A stretch of DNA of 64,000 nucleotides from Varroa destructor (taxonomy: Eukaryota; Arthropoda; Arachnida; Mesostigmata; Varroidae). The stretch covers positions 23,999,709 to 24,063,708 of the forward strand of contig NW_019211457.1 in the NCBI RefSeq assembly GCF_002443255.2, given 5' to 3'. Under the pieces are notes generated by a model, which did not search any database, was not told where the DNA came from, and saw only the letters and a program-made list of their open reading frames with translations. Made by a program: the position numbers and the translations under genes. Positions 1-11,740 of the stretch are shown here, piece by piece (within the stretch, counting starts at the first letter, position 1; the number at the start of each line of letters is the position of its first letter).

Positions 1-3000
1 TGTTATTCGAACAAGGAATAGGACAGATATTCTCTGAAACAGTACTTCTTGTAGGTGAATGACAAAAGTAAAAGAATGGCCTACGTCAAAGGTCCTGGCG
101 GATCCACCACTATAATACGACGTACGTTGTCAACGTAAAAACTCCTACAACGATCGCCGATGTCAAGTGCCTTTCCATAAAACTTCTAGAAACGATTTTG
201 CAGAAGTGAGCTACCGCCAACAGGACACTCAGATTTCTTCTGTTACCTACTGGACATCAGACGGCCCTGCAGTATATTGCTTCTGCTAACGAAGCAGCGC
301 CGTCTCATCAATTTTGAGTCGAAACGCCAAAAGTAAAAATCTTAAGTACATTAAACTTTAGCTGAATAATTTGCTTAGTTCTCACGAACGGAGCAGTTTA
401 GACACATAATATATTATACTTCTCATGGATATGTGTATAACTATCATTATCAGAGCACGATAATCTTTATAATGGTTATAAAATGCAAATCTCTTCAACA
501 AAATGTGAGTTCATCCTGCTTCGAGGCCAATAACCGCTTTTTAGAAGAAAACGACAGATTGTAATTCCCAGCGCTGTGTTATATTTTGTGTTGATGAGTG
601 ACTGTGGGTTGGATCTAGTTGAGCTAACGTTTTACAACCGACTTATAGTAGATAGAAACCATCAGACAGCTCTGTTAGTACTTCACGGGACGTCAGGCAG
701 GTAACCAACGCCACAGGCACAAACTGAGGTGAGCAATGGGGTATTAAATGGGTCTTACAGAATAACGCTATATTATTATTATTATTTTTTAAATAAAATA
801 AACATAAACAAATTGTGCAAGAAGATAATTGCGGTGGTATTGTGTAGTGTAGTGGTACAATACACTCAGCCGTCGACGGAGCAATCATAAATTGGGAGCT
901 TGATGTACGAAGGCCTTCCATTTGTAATCACAATTTTTTATTTTCCTTAGGATCGTTATCCGTTTACGTATATGCATAGTTCGGTGAAATAAGGTGGACT
1001 TGAGATGTATGTATCTGGATACGTGTTTCTGCTTGAGGCTCATATCGTGTTCATCACGGGAGGATTCTACGCGCCAGGGAATACTCGACAGCGTCTTACA
1101 AGATACAAAGATTTTGATTAAGTAGTAGTTCTGAAAATACCATTACTGCTAATTGAGTTCTGGGTTATGACTGCATTGAGTGAGTCCTTTTTTTCTATTG
1201 AGAACTACAATTGCAAAATAAATAAGAATAGGAGAACCCCAATTTACAATTAATTTTGTTTATGTCACAAACATTGTGTCTATTTCATACCGACATATTA
1301 AGCTTCAATTTTACGCAGCTGATTCATTTTTACTTCTATATTTAAAAGCATATTAGGGTTAGAAGCAGTTCCGTACGAATCTCCCAGTAATTATACTACC
1401 ATGATGTATTTCGCCCAAACCAGTGTATCCAGATCTATTCAAATGGGCCTTCTATCAAACGCACAAGTTCTATCTTATTTGTAAAGGCATCATGTGTCGG
1501 TCTCGATGTTAATAAACGCCTAAAGGACATTTAGGTTTATGATACCCCTGGTCCTTCTTTTTCAGCAGGTAGATCATTTTTGCACAGAACTTAACGTTAG
1601 CTTAATAACGGTTTTAGTGCAATCACGTACAAAACTGCAAATGATTCCTGGGTTGTTAGCTGAATTTGTGTTATCTGCAGATCAGCAGATTTTACTTGCA
1701 TCATCTATTGTTGCTTAGGATGAGCATCATCATGTTGTCGCAATAAAAACGGTTTGAACCATCGTATCCGAATATCAACACGTGCTTCTCGTTGATACGT
1801 AACTTTGGAAAAAATTCGGCTTAATTCTATCCATCTTTAAGATCTGACTTGAGCCTGTCGATGTTGACCATGGCTTTTCTTCGAAATTTTGTAATTTGCT
1901 TTACGTAGACCTTCTTTCGTCAACCGTTAGCATTGGAGTCAACTCGCCGAGGAGAGTTTTAATTACATAGAAAGAAAACAGTTGCGAAGAGTTTGATGCC
2001 TGCTAGCAAAGGTGGAAATATCATCTAATATAATTTCTAATGTCTAAAAAAATGCATCTATTCAACACACGATTGTCACAAACCCCATTTCTTGTGAAAT
2101 CAAAATTATACGTTTTTTTCGTACATAAATATACTATAGACATTTTATGCTTAGTCATATGCTTTAACTACGGTATCGAGCAACATGAGATCCATATGAA
2201 TATCGGCCTTTAATTAGATTGGTAGTATCAACTTCTGATACCCATCTTACAATTGAAATCACTTGCCTCTTTTGCTGTCTTGTACTGATTGTTTTTCGGT
2301 TTGACTAACTGACATCCCATGCCCAGGGGCAATTTTCGCACTAGGAAAAAAAATGGGAACGCCAATATTTTAATTTATTAGAGAATTCCGCAGACAGGGA
2401 GAGAAGGAAGCCTTTCCAATCGGCCACACTTTCCGCAACAAATCTCTCGATAGTAACGGAAAATAAAAAATGCATCAATTAGAAAAGGAAAGATCTTCAG
2501 CGGTAAATTATGGAAATATATATATCACATGGTTTATTTGTTACCGTATAACTTATTTTCAGTGCATTATGTGGTTAACAAGAAAGACAGCAGCTTAAAG
2601 TACTAATTTGCAGTATTAACACAATCCACGTTAAGTTTGTAATTTTCGAGGTTTATGTTATAGTCACTGAAACCGAATCTGTTATATCGTCAATGCAGTC
2701 AACACATACTCAGAATGTTTCTTTCTGAGGCAACCTTCATATACTACTATATATTTTTTAATGTGTACTAATTCTTTTCCGGCGTACAATAAACAATCGT
2801 ATGAACTAGCGCAGGCATTATGAAAAAATATCTGATGGCTGCGTTGATCGATAAGCGGGACTTTTTTTTTTAAATCAGCTGTCCAATCTAAGTAGTTGAC
2901 AACTATGGCGTTATACAGCAGACGTTTCATTGGAATTTAAAAACTCATGAGTTTTATTTCAGGTCGAAATAGTTAACTAAAACAAGTAGTGATCCAACGC

Positions 3001-4615
3001 CAGGGACGGAGCAAGGTGTAAAACTTATTGGTTTTGCTGCCGTTAACAAACACTGGCTAAAGTTCCAAAATGCTACCGTGGTAAATACCTAGATGTAAAG
3101 TCCGGTGAAAATTACGTAGTGAACTCTTAATAAAGAAGCAAATTTTTTCAAGTTACGCTTAACGCGCACAAAGGTTTCTTTCGGTAAATAGTTTGCTTTT
3201 CAACTTTTGTTAATAGGGAGAAAATCCGCTTCTCGTTGCCAGAAAATCTAAAGGAAAAAAATAGTTGTCTTGCCAACTCACCATGTTGTGTCTGACATAG
3301 CTCTTCGTTATATGCATTCAGGAAACCCATTTTCCTGCCTTTTGTACATTTCTGATAAAACGCAAACAATGTAGAACAGCCTAATGGGTCGTCATCCCTA
3401 AATTATCAACAACTGTTTGTTGAGTTTGCAAAGATTTCAAACCCAAAAAGGCAACCCTCAAGTGTGTAGCCGACCGAAGGTTCTAGAAAAAAAAACATGC
3501 AACGTGATCGAATGCTGATTATTTTAATACAATTAAAACATTTTGCTTAATAGCAAAATGAATGCGCATCTTTCTTAGGTGACAATTTCATTGAAATGTT
3601 GGCTATTTATTAAGAACAGTTAACTTAAGGAGTTTTATATACAGAGAAGTTTTTAACATCAATATCTGTAAGGTTTCTATGTAATTGATTTATATTAATA
3701 TCTGTAATTTTCGACCGAGCAAAATTAACGAAAAGGCAACAATAGGCTTTGTACTTGAAAGAACGACTTGTAAACGGTTGGGACTATGGCGGCCTTAACG
3801 ACTAACTCCATTCCTATCAACAAGGTTTGTCCGTTAGTTACGGGTCGATTTATTTGTATAACGGCCGTAACACGTTTCTTTCATGAATTGGCGATGGTAT
3901 ATATTTAACATAGCCTATGATAAGTTATTTATTTATGTAAACTACTAAAACTACGTAACCGTGACCCAAATTAGTCCCGAATTTTTTTTTGGTGCATTGC
4001 TAAAGGTTAACTTCATCAAGAACTATACATAAGATAGAGCCGATTAGTTTTTTTGGTAAGTGCGTAGTTTTGCTTATTACATAGAAGGTAATATAAATTT
4101 ATCAAAACTAAGCAGTCTTAGCGGTTAGCTCAACGATCCGTTAAAAAATTCCTAGTTTGTGGCTTATTTTTCAGGATTTGGGATGAATGATTGGATTTTT
4201 GCAATTTGTGATAACAAATAAACTTTGACTAATATACCTAAAATTAATACTTAAATCCAACTGACCATGTCAACTTGCCAATGAAATGAAAATGAACATC
4301 CATTGGAAAGCTAAAACTAGTGTGACGAGGTTGGAGAAATGGCTGGCAAACAAATGGGCAGAATAACCGTGACGGGATAATTGACTGTTGGTATACGCTA
4401 AAATTTACATTAGGCTGGCTATAGCAACAATAAAAAATTAATTAATGCAGAACCGGTGCGCGGTGAAGTCTATTTGGTAATAAATCTAACTAATGGGAGG
4501 CGTTGCACCTAAAATAATTTTAGCTTGAATTAGGCGCGTTCACGTTCAGTGCGTCCGGCCTTCCATTAATAGGAACCTATTATAAATATACATGATAGAA
4601 ATGATAGAGTATTAT
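1..4615. other. Gene-poor AT-rich sequence
   Basis: I see no exon with convincing splice sites, no RNA gene and no recognisable transposon in this stretch. The open frames present are short, AT-rich and free of family motifs, as expected by chance. The right end is the region just downstream of the minus-strand growth-factor gene and may hold part of its 3' flank. Confidence 0.5.
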
Positions 4616-4620
4616 GCGTG

Positions 4621-4626
4621 TTTATT
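4621..4626 (-). promoter_or_regulatory. Poly(A) signal of the Pvf-like gene
   Basis: On the minus strand these bases read AATAAA, about 30 nt downstream of the stop codon of the growth-factor gene. A very short 3' UTR is implied if this signal is used. The motif is read directly; its use is inferred. Confidence 0.5.
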
Positions 4627-4656
4627 GCAATGGCCGCGTTTATGTTGACGATTTTC

Positions 4657-5314
4657 TTATGATGTGATTCCATCGTGAAGGTTTGCATCTTTGTCATTCG
4701 TCGTTGCCTTCTCTTCTTTGTTTAGCTCCAGTGTTGTAAGGTCAGATTCTCCTTCGAGCAGACTCGAGCTCAGTGCTTGTTTTTCCTCATCACTAAGCGT
4801 TAATTTTTCATAGCTTGGTTTTCGACACTCGCCAAAGTCCACGTTGAAATAGTGACCCGCAGCACATGTCGGTTTGTTGCAGGCGTTTCGCTGGATGCAG
4901 CGCCGCTCCTCTTCGCTAAGCTTCTCCCGACCGCTTTTTATGCTTTTGCAAAGCGAGTCCCCGTCGAAGCAATCACATTTACAGAGACCACGCTCAAAGC
5001 GCTTACTAAAAAGTCTTGGGCATCGTGGACAACTATTCAGAGTACTGTCCATTAAAAATTCGTCCTGCAGCTCGTCATCGAAATGTTCCTCTATCTCTAG
5101 CTCGTGACCCGAATCTAAATGCGAAACTTCTGGCGGAGCCGGTGCGACGGCGCCAATTTCATCGACATCACATCGGCACGAAGTGTGATTCGTGAAGTCA
5201 AACTTAATCACCGGTATCGTAGTATCCGATGTTTTGAAGAACAGCGCCACCTGCTCAGACGACGCGGATTGACATTTCTTCGGTGGCTCACAGCATCCGC
5301 TGTGCTCGTCACAT
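4657..5314 (-). CDS. Pvf-like last exon: rest of knot and Cys-rich tail
   Basis: The frame stays open back to 5337, but the phase and the family motif place the acceptor at TTTCCAG before 5314. That choice gives the continuous motif LHR-CDEHSGCC. An upstream AG (TTTTAG, near 5338) would shift the frame and destroy the knot. The exon encodes SGCC, PPKKC and NHTSCRC, then the acidic linker and Cys-rich tail, ending in DGITS and a stop at 4657-4659. Confidence 0.75.
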
Positions 5315-5593
5315 CTGGAAAGGTTTGAGCAGTACACCTAAAACACTGAGCATCTTTGATGCCGAATGGAGTCCGAAGGCATTCATTATTTAGTGATCAT
5401 TATCTGTAGAGTTCGCTGGAAGTTAGTTTTTTTTTTAGAGGTGCATACCTATGCAGAATCGTGCACGCCGGTTGATAGATAATATCGGCATCAGGATAAT
5501 GGTCCTGCACGCAGATAACACGTTCTCTAGGAGATGCACATGCGGCTCTGACCTCCATCTCGAAGAAATGCTTCTCAGCTTTAACCAGCTTAA
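4657..5593 (-). CDS. PDGF/VEGF-like growth factor (Pvf-like), 3' exons
   Basis: This encodes the receptor-binding part of a secreted PDGF/VEGF-family ligand, which acts on a receptor tyrosine kinase of the PVR type. Two exons, 5593-5449 and 5314-4657, join in phase (2 nt plus 1 nt making Arg). The joined protein shows the cystine-knot order: Cys in RAACASPRE, then PACTILHRC, SGCC, PKKC and HTSCRC, giving the eight canonical cysteines plus one extra (ERVIC). A tail of about 145 residues follows; it has an acidic stretch and a second Cys-rich block (CPRC, CKCDCF, CIQRNAC, KPTC) like the tails of VEGF-C and insect Pvfs. The signal peptide and 5' exons lie upstream and are not securely identified. 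The family call is firm; the Pvf subtype is not. Confidence 0.8.
5449..5593 (-). CDS. Pvf-like exon with the first half of the cystine knot
   Basis: The acceptor is TACCTTTCAG just before 5593 and the donor is AG|GTATGC after 5449. The exon encodes about 48 residues from KLVKAEKHFFEMEV through YQPACTILHR. It contains the first two canonical knot cysteines. It starts with two bases of a split codon, so the preceding exon must end in phase 1. Confidence 0.75.
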
Positions 5594-6216
5594 CTGAAAG
5601 GTAATGTAAGCACTGCTCTAACATACTATAATGAGAAATTACATCAATCAGCTCATCCTAAGTAAGATCCTATGTTTGTGGACACTATCTGGCTGTACCA
5701 CTCTATACTTCGGCATGAAATTATCTACTATATAATCTAGGCGACTTCGTCATACTATAAGGTAAGCGCGCAAGATAGATCGATGAGGTCCATCGTTTGC
5801 ACATGTATTATGCTATTGACTTACTGGTGAGATGGTCCATCGGTTAACTCAACATGCGCGATTTAAGCCGCCTATTACTGTTTACTTTACATTACTAAAC
5901 TAGTATCTGACTAGAGTCTACCGCTAGTAAGGGGTCTCCTTTATAGGACTGCTTGCGGCTAAATCGCTGGCAGTGCCCTATCCAAATGTGTTCCGCGTCA
6001 AAAATCGGTCGTTTGCGTGGATAGCCAACGTTACTACTCCATTTCCTTGGTGACGTTGTCATCGTCAAGGATAGTCCATTTGTCAAATATCATATATGCT
6101 CTTTATACAAATGATGTGTCTAGCTTAGCAGTCTGATGTGGCAGATAAAGCCTCCAAAGCCGTTCATGCTGTTTATCTTTTTATGGAGCTTCTTTTCTCT
6201 TAGAAATCTAACTTAC

Positions 6217-6305
6217 GCTGTTTCCAAGCGGAGTACTGGATACATCCTCAAGCTCATGGCGCCGTCTTGGCGTCACCGTTGCGCGTTTTCGACGTTTTAA
6301 CAACG
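6217..6305 (-). CDS. Possible upstream exon with dibasic site
   Basis: An open segment of 29 codons lies between an acceptor-like CTGTGACCAG and a strong donor, AGC|GTAAGT. It encodes LLKRRKRATVTPRRRHELED and about nine more residues, with an RRKR furin-type motif. Such a site would fit just before a PDGF domain. However, its end phase (0) does not match the start phase of the exon at 5593, so either another exon lies between or this is a chance frame. Confidence 0.3.
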
Positions 6306-7431
6306 CTGGTCACAGAATAAATGATTAACTGGATGGACTTTGATACAGGACGAATACCAATTGCTATAGGACCACTCAAACATTAGTATGTTCGTCTCGA
6401 AATGAATGGAGCTCAAGAAATCTTTTCATCGGTCTAACCACTCATAGCTAGAGGCTCTTGTCCTGCCAGTTTGTGTGGCGCAGAAAAACAACATGGTCAG
6501 GTTAAGCGAGAGGATTATTCACTCATCTCTTTATCTGATAAAAAAATCCCCCCAAATTCTGGCTCCCTTGATACTCTAGAAGAAAGTGTAAAGAGAAAAG
6601 GAAGGGTGCCTCAGTTGAAAATTTAATTAATTTCATAAATTAAAACTTTATAATAATAAATTTACGTTAAGGTACATTTTATCGTTATGAACGAGATCTC
6701 ATTTAAGACATCGTGTTGACGATCAAGTATTTTATAGCCTTGCCGTGCCCAAAAACAATAAAGGGATCATTTTGATCCTAACATACTCAGCTAGGAAGTT
6801 AGAGATGCCCTATAGTCATTCCCATATAGGCAACTTACTGTCAACAGCAAATGAGTTCCTGTTTGGTCGCCGAAGGCCTCTGCTGGTCCCCAATGGGTAC
6901 TCTTTTTGTAAACGCGCGTCATCAGTTGGCGGCGTATTCAGTATTGGGACGTATGAGTCAAATCGTTTAGGCTGGAAGTTAGAACAAAACACCATCTCAT
7001 TAAAACTCTAACAAAGCTCTAATAAAACAAGTTATGAATAACAGGTTTTTAGAAAAAACTTAAAATCGGTCGACAGTTTTCTAGAAAATATGCACGAACA
7101 AAGTACGCTCATTTGTGACTATAACGCATTTCCAAGTCATACTGAATTGTCCATTCTAGAGCAAGCAAGGGTGGGTCAGTTGATAAACATGGTTTAGAAG
7201 ATCATTGCTGTTGTATAATACTAAGTTATGGACCCGAAAGATACTAGTTGCTACATTAACAAACTACCGACTAAGTTACTGAATCGGACACAATGACAGG
7301 ACATATGGGATAATGTTCGCAAAAAAAATCAAATTATTAATCGAAATAAGAGTGGATCCAGCAGTACTAATATTGCATGCACTGATCTCTGCAAAGCATC
7401 CAGGAGCTGTTTTAATAACCCAATTGATTGA

Positions 7432-7656
7432 TTACATAGAAACTGGGTTTACCGTCCGAATGTCCTCAGAAATGCGGGTGTTGTACTTGCTTAACGACGC
7501 ACTCGATCGAGGTAACGCGTGCGACGACGAATGTCGATGCCGACGTGATCCCCATGGTGACGATAAGTATCTGGATGATCTTGACGATATCGACCTTTCG
7601 TATCCATAGGCAACGCTGCACAGACATAATCCACTGAATAGCACTACGTACTGCAT
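7432..7656 (-). CDS. Possible small secreted protein or signal-peptide exon
   Basis: An ATG at 7656 opens a 74-residue frame that begins with a good signal peptide (MQYVVLFSGLCLCSVAYG). A Ser/Arg/His-rich region follows (SSRSSRYLSSPWGSRRHRH). A usable donor, ACG|GTAAAC, lies after 7453, so this may be the first exon of a larger gene instead of a complete short gene. It sits upstream of the Pvf-like gene on the same strand and could be its leader exon, but none of the phases I checked joins cleanly. Confidence 0.35.
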   Translation of the reverse strand: MQYVVLFSGLCLCSVAYGYERSISSRSSRYLSSPWGSRRHRHSSSHALPRSSASLSKYNTRISEDIRTVNPVSM

Positions 7657-10600
7657 AATGAACACTGGTTTTAGCTTCCGTTCTGATTCAACGCTTCGTT
7701 TAGCAATAGGTAGCAGTACCGTAAAGGCGTACGCCTGATTTACCAACTCATCGATCTAGCAAGGTCTTGGCCAGGCAAGAGGTACCACTTTCACCTTAAG
7801 GTTTTCGGAGTCTCTTAAAGATTATAAAAGCGACTGGTACATCCAGCTCAAGTCTTTCCGCTTTCAAACTTCGTCTTCTGGGTACTTCTTGTACTCAATA
7901 AAGCGCAAGGTGACCAGTACCCATTAGCGGCGCCAAAGATCACGTAGACGGTACGTCGTGTTATTCTGTTTGAATTGACCCTCGCCAGCAACTGATGAGA
8001 CTAAAAAATGGTGCGGCAAATTTGCTTAGGGACGGTAGTACGCACATGATGACAAATCAGTACGAAAATTAGGTTGAATTAGTATTATTTAGAGCATTAT
8101 GTAGTGGATCGCAGTTTCGGGCTGACAGCCATCGTTAAACGTAAACGTTTTCGTAGGTCTCTGTGCAAGTTTCTCATCCAGCCGATTGGAACGGGACTTA
8201 ATCTGACAAGGGAGTTGATTAGTCTTACAAGCGTTCGGTTTTCCCATTTTTTGCCGGCAGAATGAACACCCGTACGGATATCTACTCATAATGTCAATTC
8301 CATAAACGACGAGTGAAACTATGATTAAAAGTAGATTTTTGCTGTATCATACCCAACTGTATCGTGCTGCACAGATATTCATATCGTCTAATTATAGCTA
8401 CAACATCAAGATTAGGTAACTCTTGGGCTGCTGCGTATGCCACTCACTTATTCGACACTAGTTAAAGTTATAACCGGACATCTGTGTTTGTCTAATAGTT
8501 AGATGCTATCCCAATCGACTATTGATTCCATTGTGCCCCCTAACCCAAGGAGCCTCTAGCCCAGAATCCGAAACTAAATCGGGTCGCTCAGTATAACCTA
8601 CTAAGATGGAACACCCCTTGTACGGCACGTCGAGACCTCTTGGCGCGATTGCGGTCTTCTCAAACAACGCAGACGCTACGCAAGTCGCGTGCTTGATTGA
8701 TGGTTTCTAATAGACTGTAGTAATACTTGGTATAGATGTTCTAAGCGTCAAGATTGTTTCAATGTAGCTTTGGTTTGACTGGTCCCGTGCAATTTAAGGA
8801 ACTGTACAAACAAGATGAGCCAACGGTGTCGTAGGCGATTTTATGATAGAGCAATTGTACCAAAAAGTATCACTTGTTAATTTTTCATAGGTTACTTATA
8901 TCCACTTGCGCCAGCGTAGTCTAGTTGGCAAATGTGGAGTCTGTCTCCAGCGTCGGCAAAAGTTATTATTAGTTTTTTTTAAAAACAATGAAGGAAATAC
9001 AAACAATTTACATGGATCAAGTATTGGTATTATCTACGCTAGGCCATTTCAGATGTGTGTCATATAGGTACAGAAAACCTAGTCCTATAATCGAAGCCCT
9101 AATGTAGACAAATTTTTGCTACCACATCTAGAATAGGTGATTCGGTAGGATTTATTCATATAAGATAATTAACTAGTAACGCCAAATAAGAAAAGTTTAG
9201 AAAATACTCTGCAGTGGATTATCAATAGATGTTGATATGGAAGATTGATTGTTGTTTTTCATTAGCCAATATTCAATGACAAAGACGAATCGAATCTGGT
9301 GATCGTAAATTATGCCCAAAATCTAGAAGCCCACCCTATTCATATAGCCGGCTATGTCAGGCTGCGATCTTGATAATCCCAAAGCCAACCTAACTTCGAC
9401 CACTACGCGTTAATACTTTATTGATAACACAAAAAGGTAACAGTTCGACCTATGGCACAGCGGCCCACCCCGCTGTAGGCGGATGGACGTTCGAAGGTTG
9501 CCGCTCTATAAACTAGTACGCATGCTAAATTCATCAGTGTCTAATGGTTTTAATTGAGAGTCACTATAGTTGACGCGTTCACTGGACTGCCGCACCGTCT
9601 CGCCAGTCGTGCTGGCGTTGACGCGATACTGAATTCTAATCGTTCCCGCTAAACTGACGTCAGTACGCTCCCTGGAAAAATCACTTCACTCCAGAAAATC
9701 GCGCACCGGCGCGAAAAAGGAACACAGTGGCGATACGCTAATACCGACATTACAAATAAACAGATACTGCCGTGAACGAAGAACTTCTAGCTAACCACTC
9801 ATTCAGACTAAGGAAAAAGGGATGGCATGAAAAATTATTGAGCCAGGTAAGAAGATCGTCACAAGGGAGCTGCAGTCGATGAAAACTCTAATATTCCATG
9901 AATTTTCGCCCATTACCTTAACGATAGTGTGCTAAGATACAATAGCTAGATGGCGTCAGAAATTTCATCGTAAAATTTGACGCACGCTGTTTCTTCGAGA
10001 ACCGATTACGAACGGATACGAAGAAAAACCGTATCTGATACTTAAGACTCATGCAATAGGAACAACATCTGTGTTCATCTATTCAAGACGAAGTAACCAA
10101 CTGAGTGAGAGGTGTCCCTATGAACTGAAAGAAAAGTTCTAAAACTTAATAACTTCCCACACTAAGCGTTACTCATAGTCCAATTAGATATTTCATTCAC
10201 AAGTATAAATGATATCCACCTACTCAGTGGAGTTCGAAGGTACCCAAATCATTTCGACCTATCTATTTTATTAGTTTAAAAATGCCGATTTTGAGCACAT
10301 TCTAAAATCAATTGAAACGCCTATATAACCAGAATTTGCGCTTTGTTATTATTGTTTGATTTATACTTTTATTAAGGTTTATTGTGAACACGACAAACAA
10401 TTGATAGTGTCGCTAGACAGTCGATCCTCAGTCAGATAATTTCAGGCGTCAAGGCTAATTGTTCAGTCCTGAGGCGAGATATTTTTAAAATGATGCTATC
10501 CTATGAATGTGCATTCATTCTACTTTACGTTGGTGTCCTACATTTCGATGAAAACATTAGCAACTATTGACAGATGATGCACTCTGTAAAACTTTCAGCG

Positions 10601-10775
10601 ATCGAATGCGTCATAGCGTGGTACAAGCGGGTTTCGGCGAACCCAGCAGGTCTCATGCTGTAAGGTTTCGAACTATCTGCAGTAGGAGCGTTCAAGGGCG
10701 CCACCTAACCAGCGCGGCCGTTACTAACGCTAGATGAGCTAAGTGCTAATGTACAGGTGGACTTGACTGGCTTGT
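7657..10775. other. Gene-poor sequence
   Basis: I recognise no gene here. A Cys-containing minus-strand frame at 8089-8289 has no supporting splice sites or motif. The stretch around 9.58-9.72 kb is richer in C and G than its surroundings but shows no open frame. Confidence 0.4.
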
Positions 10776-11740
10776 ATGCTTTCTACTGGGTTTGTACATG
10801 TTTCAATACGTGAATTGTCGGAACGGGGAGAAGAACGCATGTTGCTGGTCAGCAAGCAGAAAGCACTGACTAGCAAATTGTTTCGTTGCAACAAAATTAC
10901 GCTATGTACAGCTGCTAGAATGTTTCATGCTTTCCAACGTGTGGTTGTCGGGAATGTTACTAAAAAGCTAAGGGAAAATCTTCGGTTATTGTTGCATTGA
11001 TCGGTATTCGGAACTGGAAAAGGTATACTACGAAGCAAAAGGACTGTGTGAGTATTCACGAACCCCAAAAAGATTGGATCGTTTTGTCTTCGTCATCATC
11101 GTCCTCCTCAGCAAATTAAATAGCGACGTATTCGCTAGGTCGAAAATTACAGCAGCTGGATTCAAGAGCAGCAGATCTGCAGAGGAACGTCGGTTGAATG
11201 CCCAAATGGAGTAAGCTCGTTCTCAATGGTCAAATCAAGTCGAAAATTGGACCGTTAAGAGCTAAGAGAAACGAGCTTTCGCTTCGGATTAAGGGACAAG
11301 ACGTCCATCATGTCTTCAGTCGTGTTGGTGAGCGGTACTTCGAAAGCTACGTTATGCCGAAAGTCAAACATCTATCAAAAGTTATGATGTGGGCCATGAT
11401 TTCCGGCAAACGAACTGGGATGACACATTTCTTACAGGAATATGCTGAGGTTATGAAGGTCAACGTTCTTTGAAGGCAGGAAACCCATTGCGTCTGACTA
11501 ACCTCCGGCAGCAGGGACCTCAGTGGTCGGTAGCAGGTATCGCGAAGCTTGGAGACGGAGGGTCGCAAAAGACCCCTAAGGGAACTTCAAGGAGTGGCCG
11601 CAGTTATTGCTCAAAGGGTCGGTACCGCAAAGTACTACTTGCAATTATATCACATCGTTTGTCAGTAATTTGGAAATGTTTGCCGACTCTTTATTAGAAT
11701 ATATAGGATACCGGTCTACCACTAGAACAATAGTGTTTTC
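10776..11740 (+). pseudogene. Degenerate Tc1/mariner-type transposase
   Basis: This is a broken relic of a Tc1-like DNA transposase, the enzyme that cuts and pastes its own element. The clearest part, 11198-11473, encodes KWSKLVLNG, then RVGERYFESYVMPKVKHLSK and VMMWAMIS. These match the Tc1-family pattern W-x-x-V-x-x-S-D-E-S, then R-x-G-E-R, then V-K-H-x-x-S-V-M-V-W-G. The residues expected to read SDES are altered, so the first catalytic Asp appears lost. Upstream, 10776-11000 gives NVTKKLRENL, like the end of the helix-turn-helix region. Downstream, after stops and frame changes, the pattern fades by about 11740. I found no clear terminal inverted repeats. Confidence 0.6.

Noticed and set aside
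7313..7609. Plus-strand 98-residue frame rich in Asp and Arg at its end
   Set aside because: It lies antisense to the candidate signal-peptide frame; the acidic run mirrors that frame's Ser/Arg codons.
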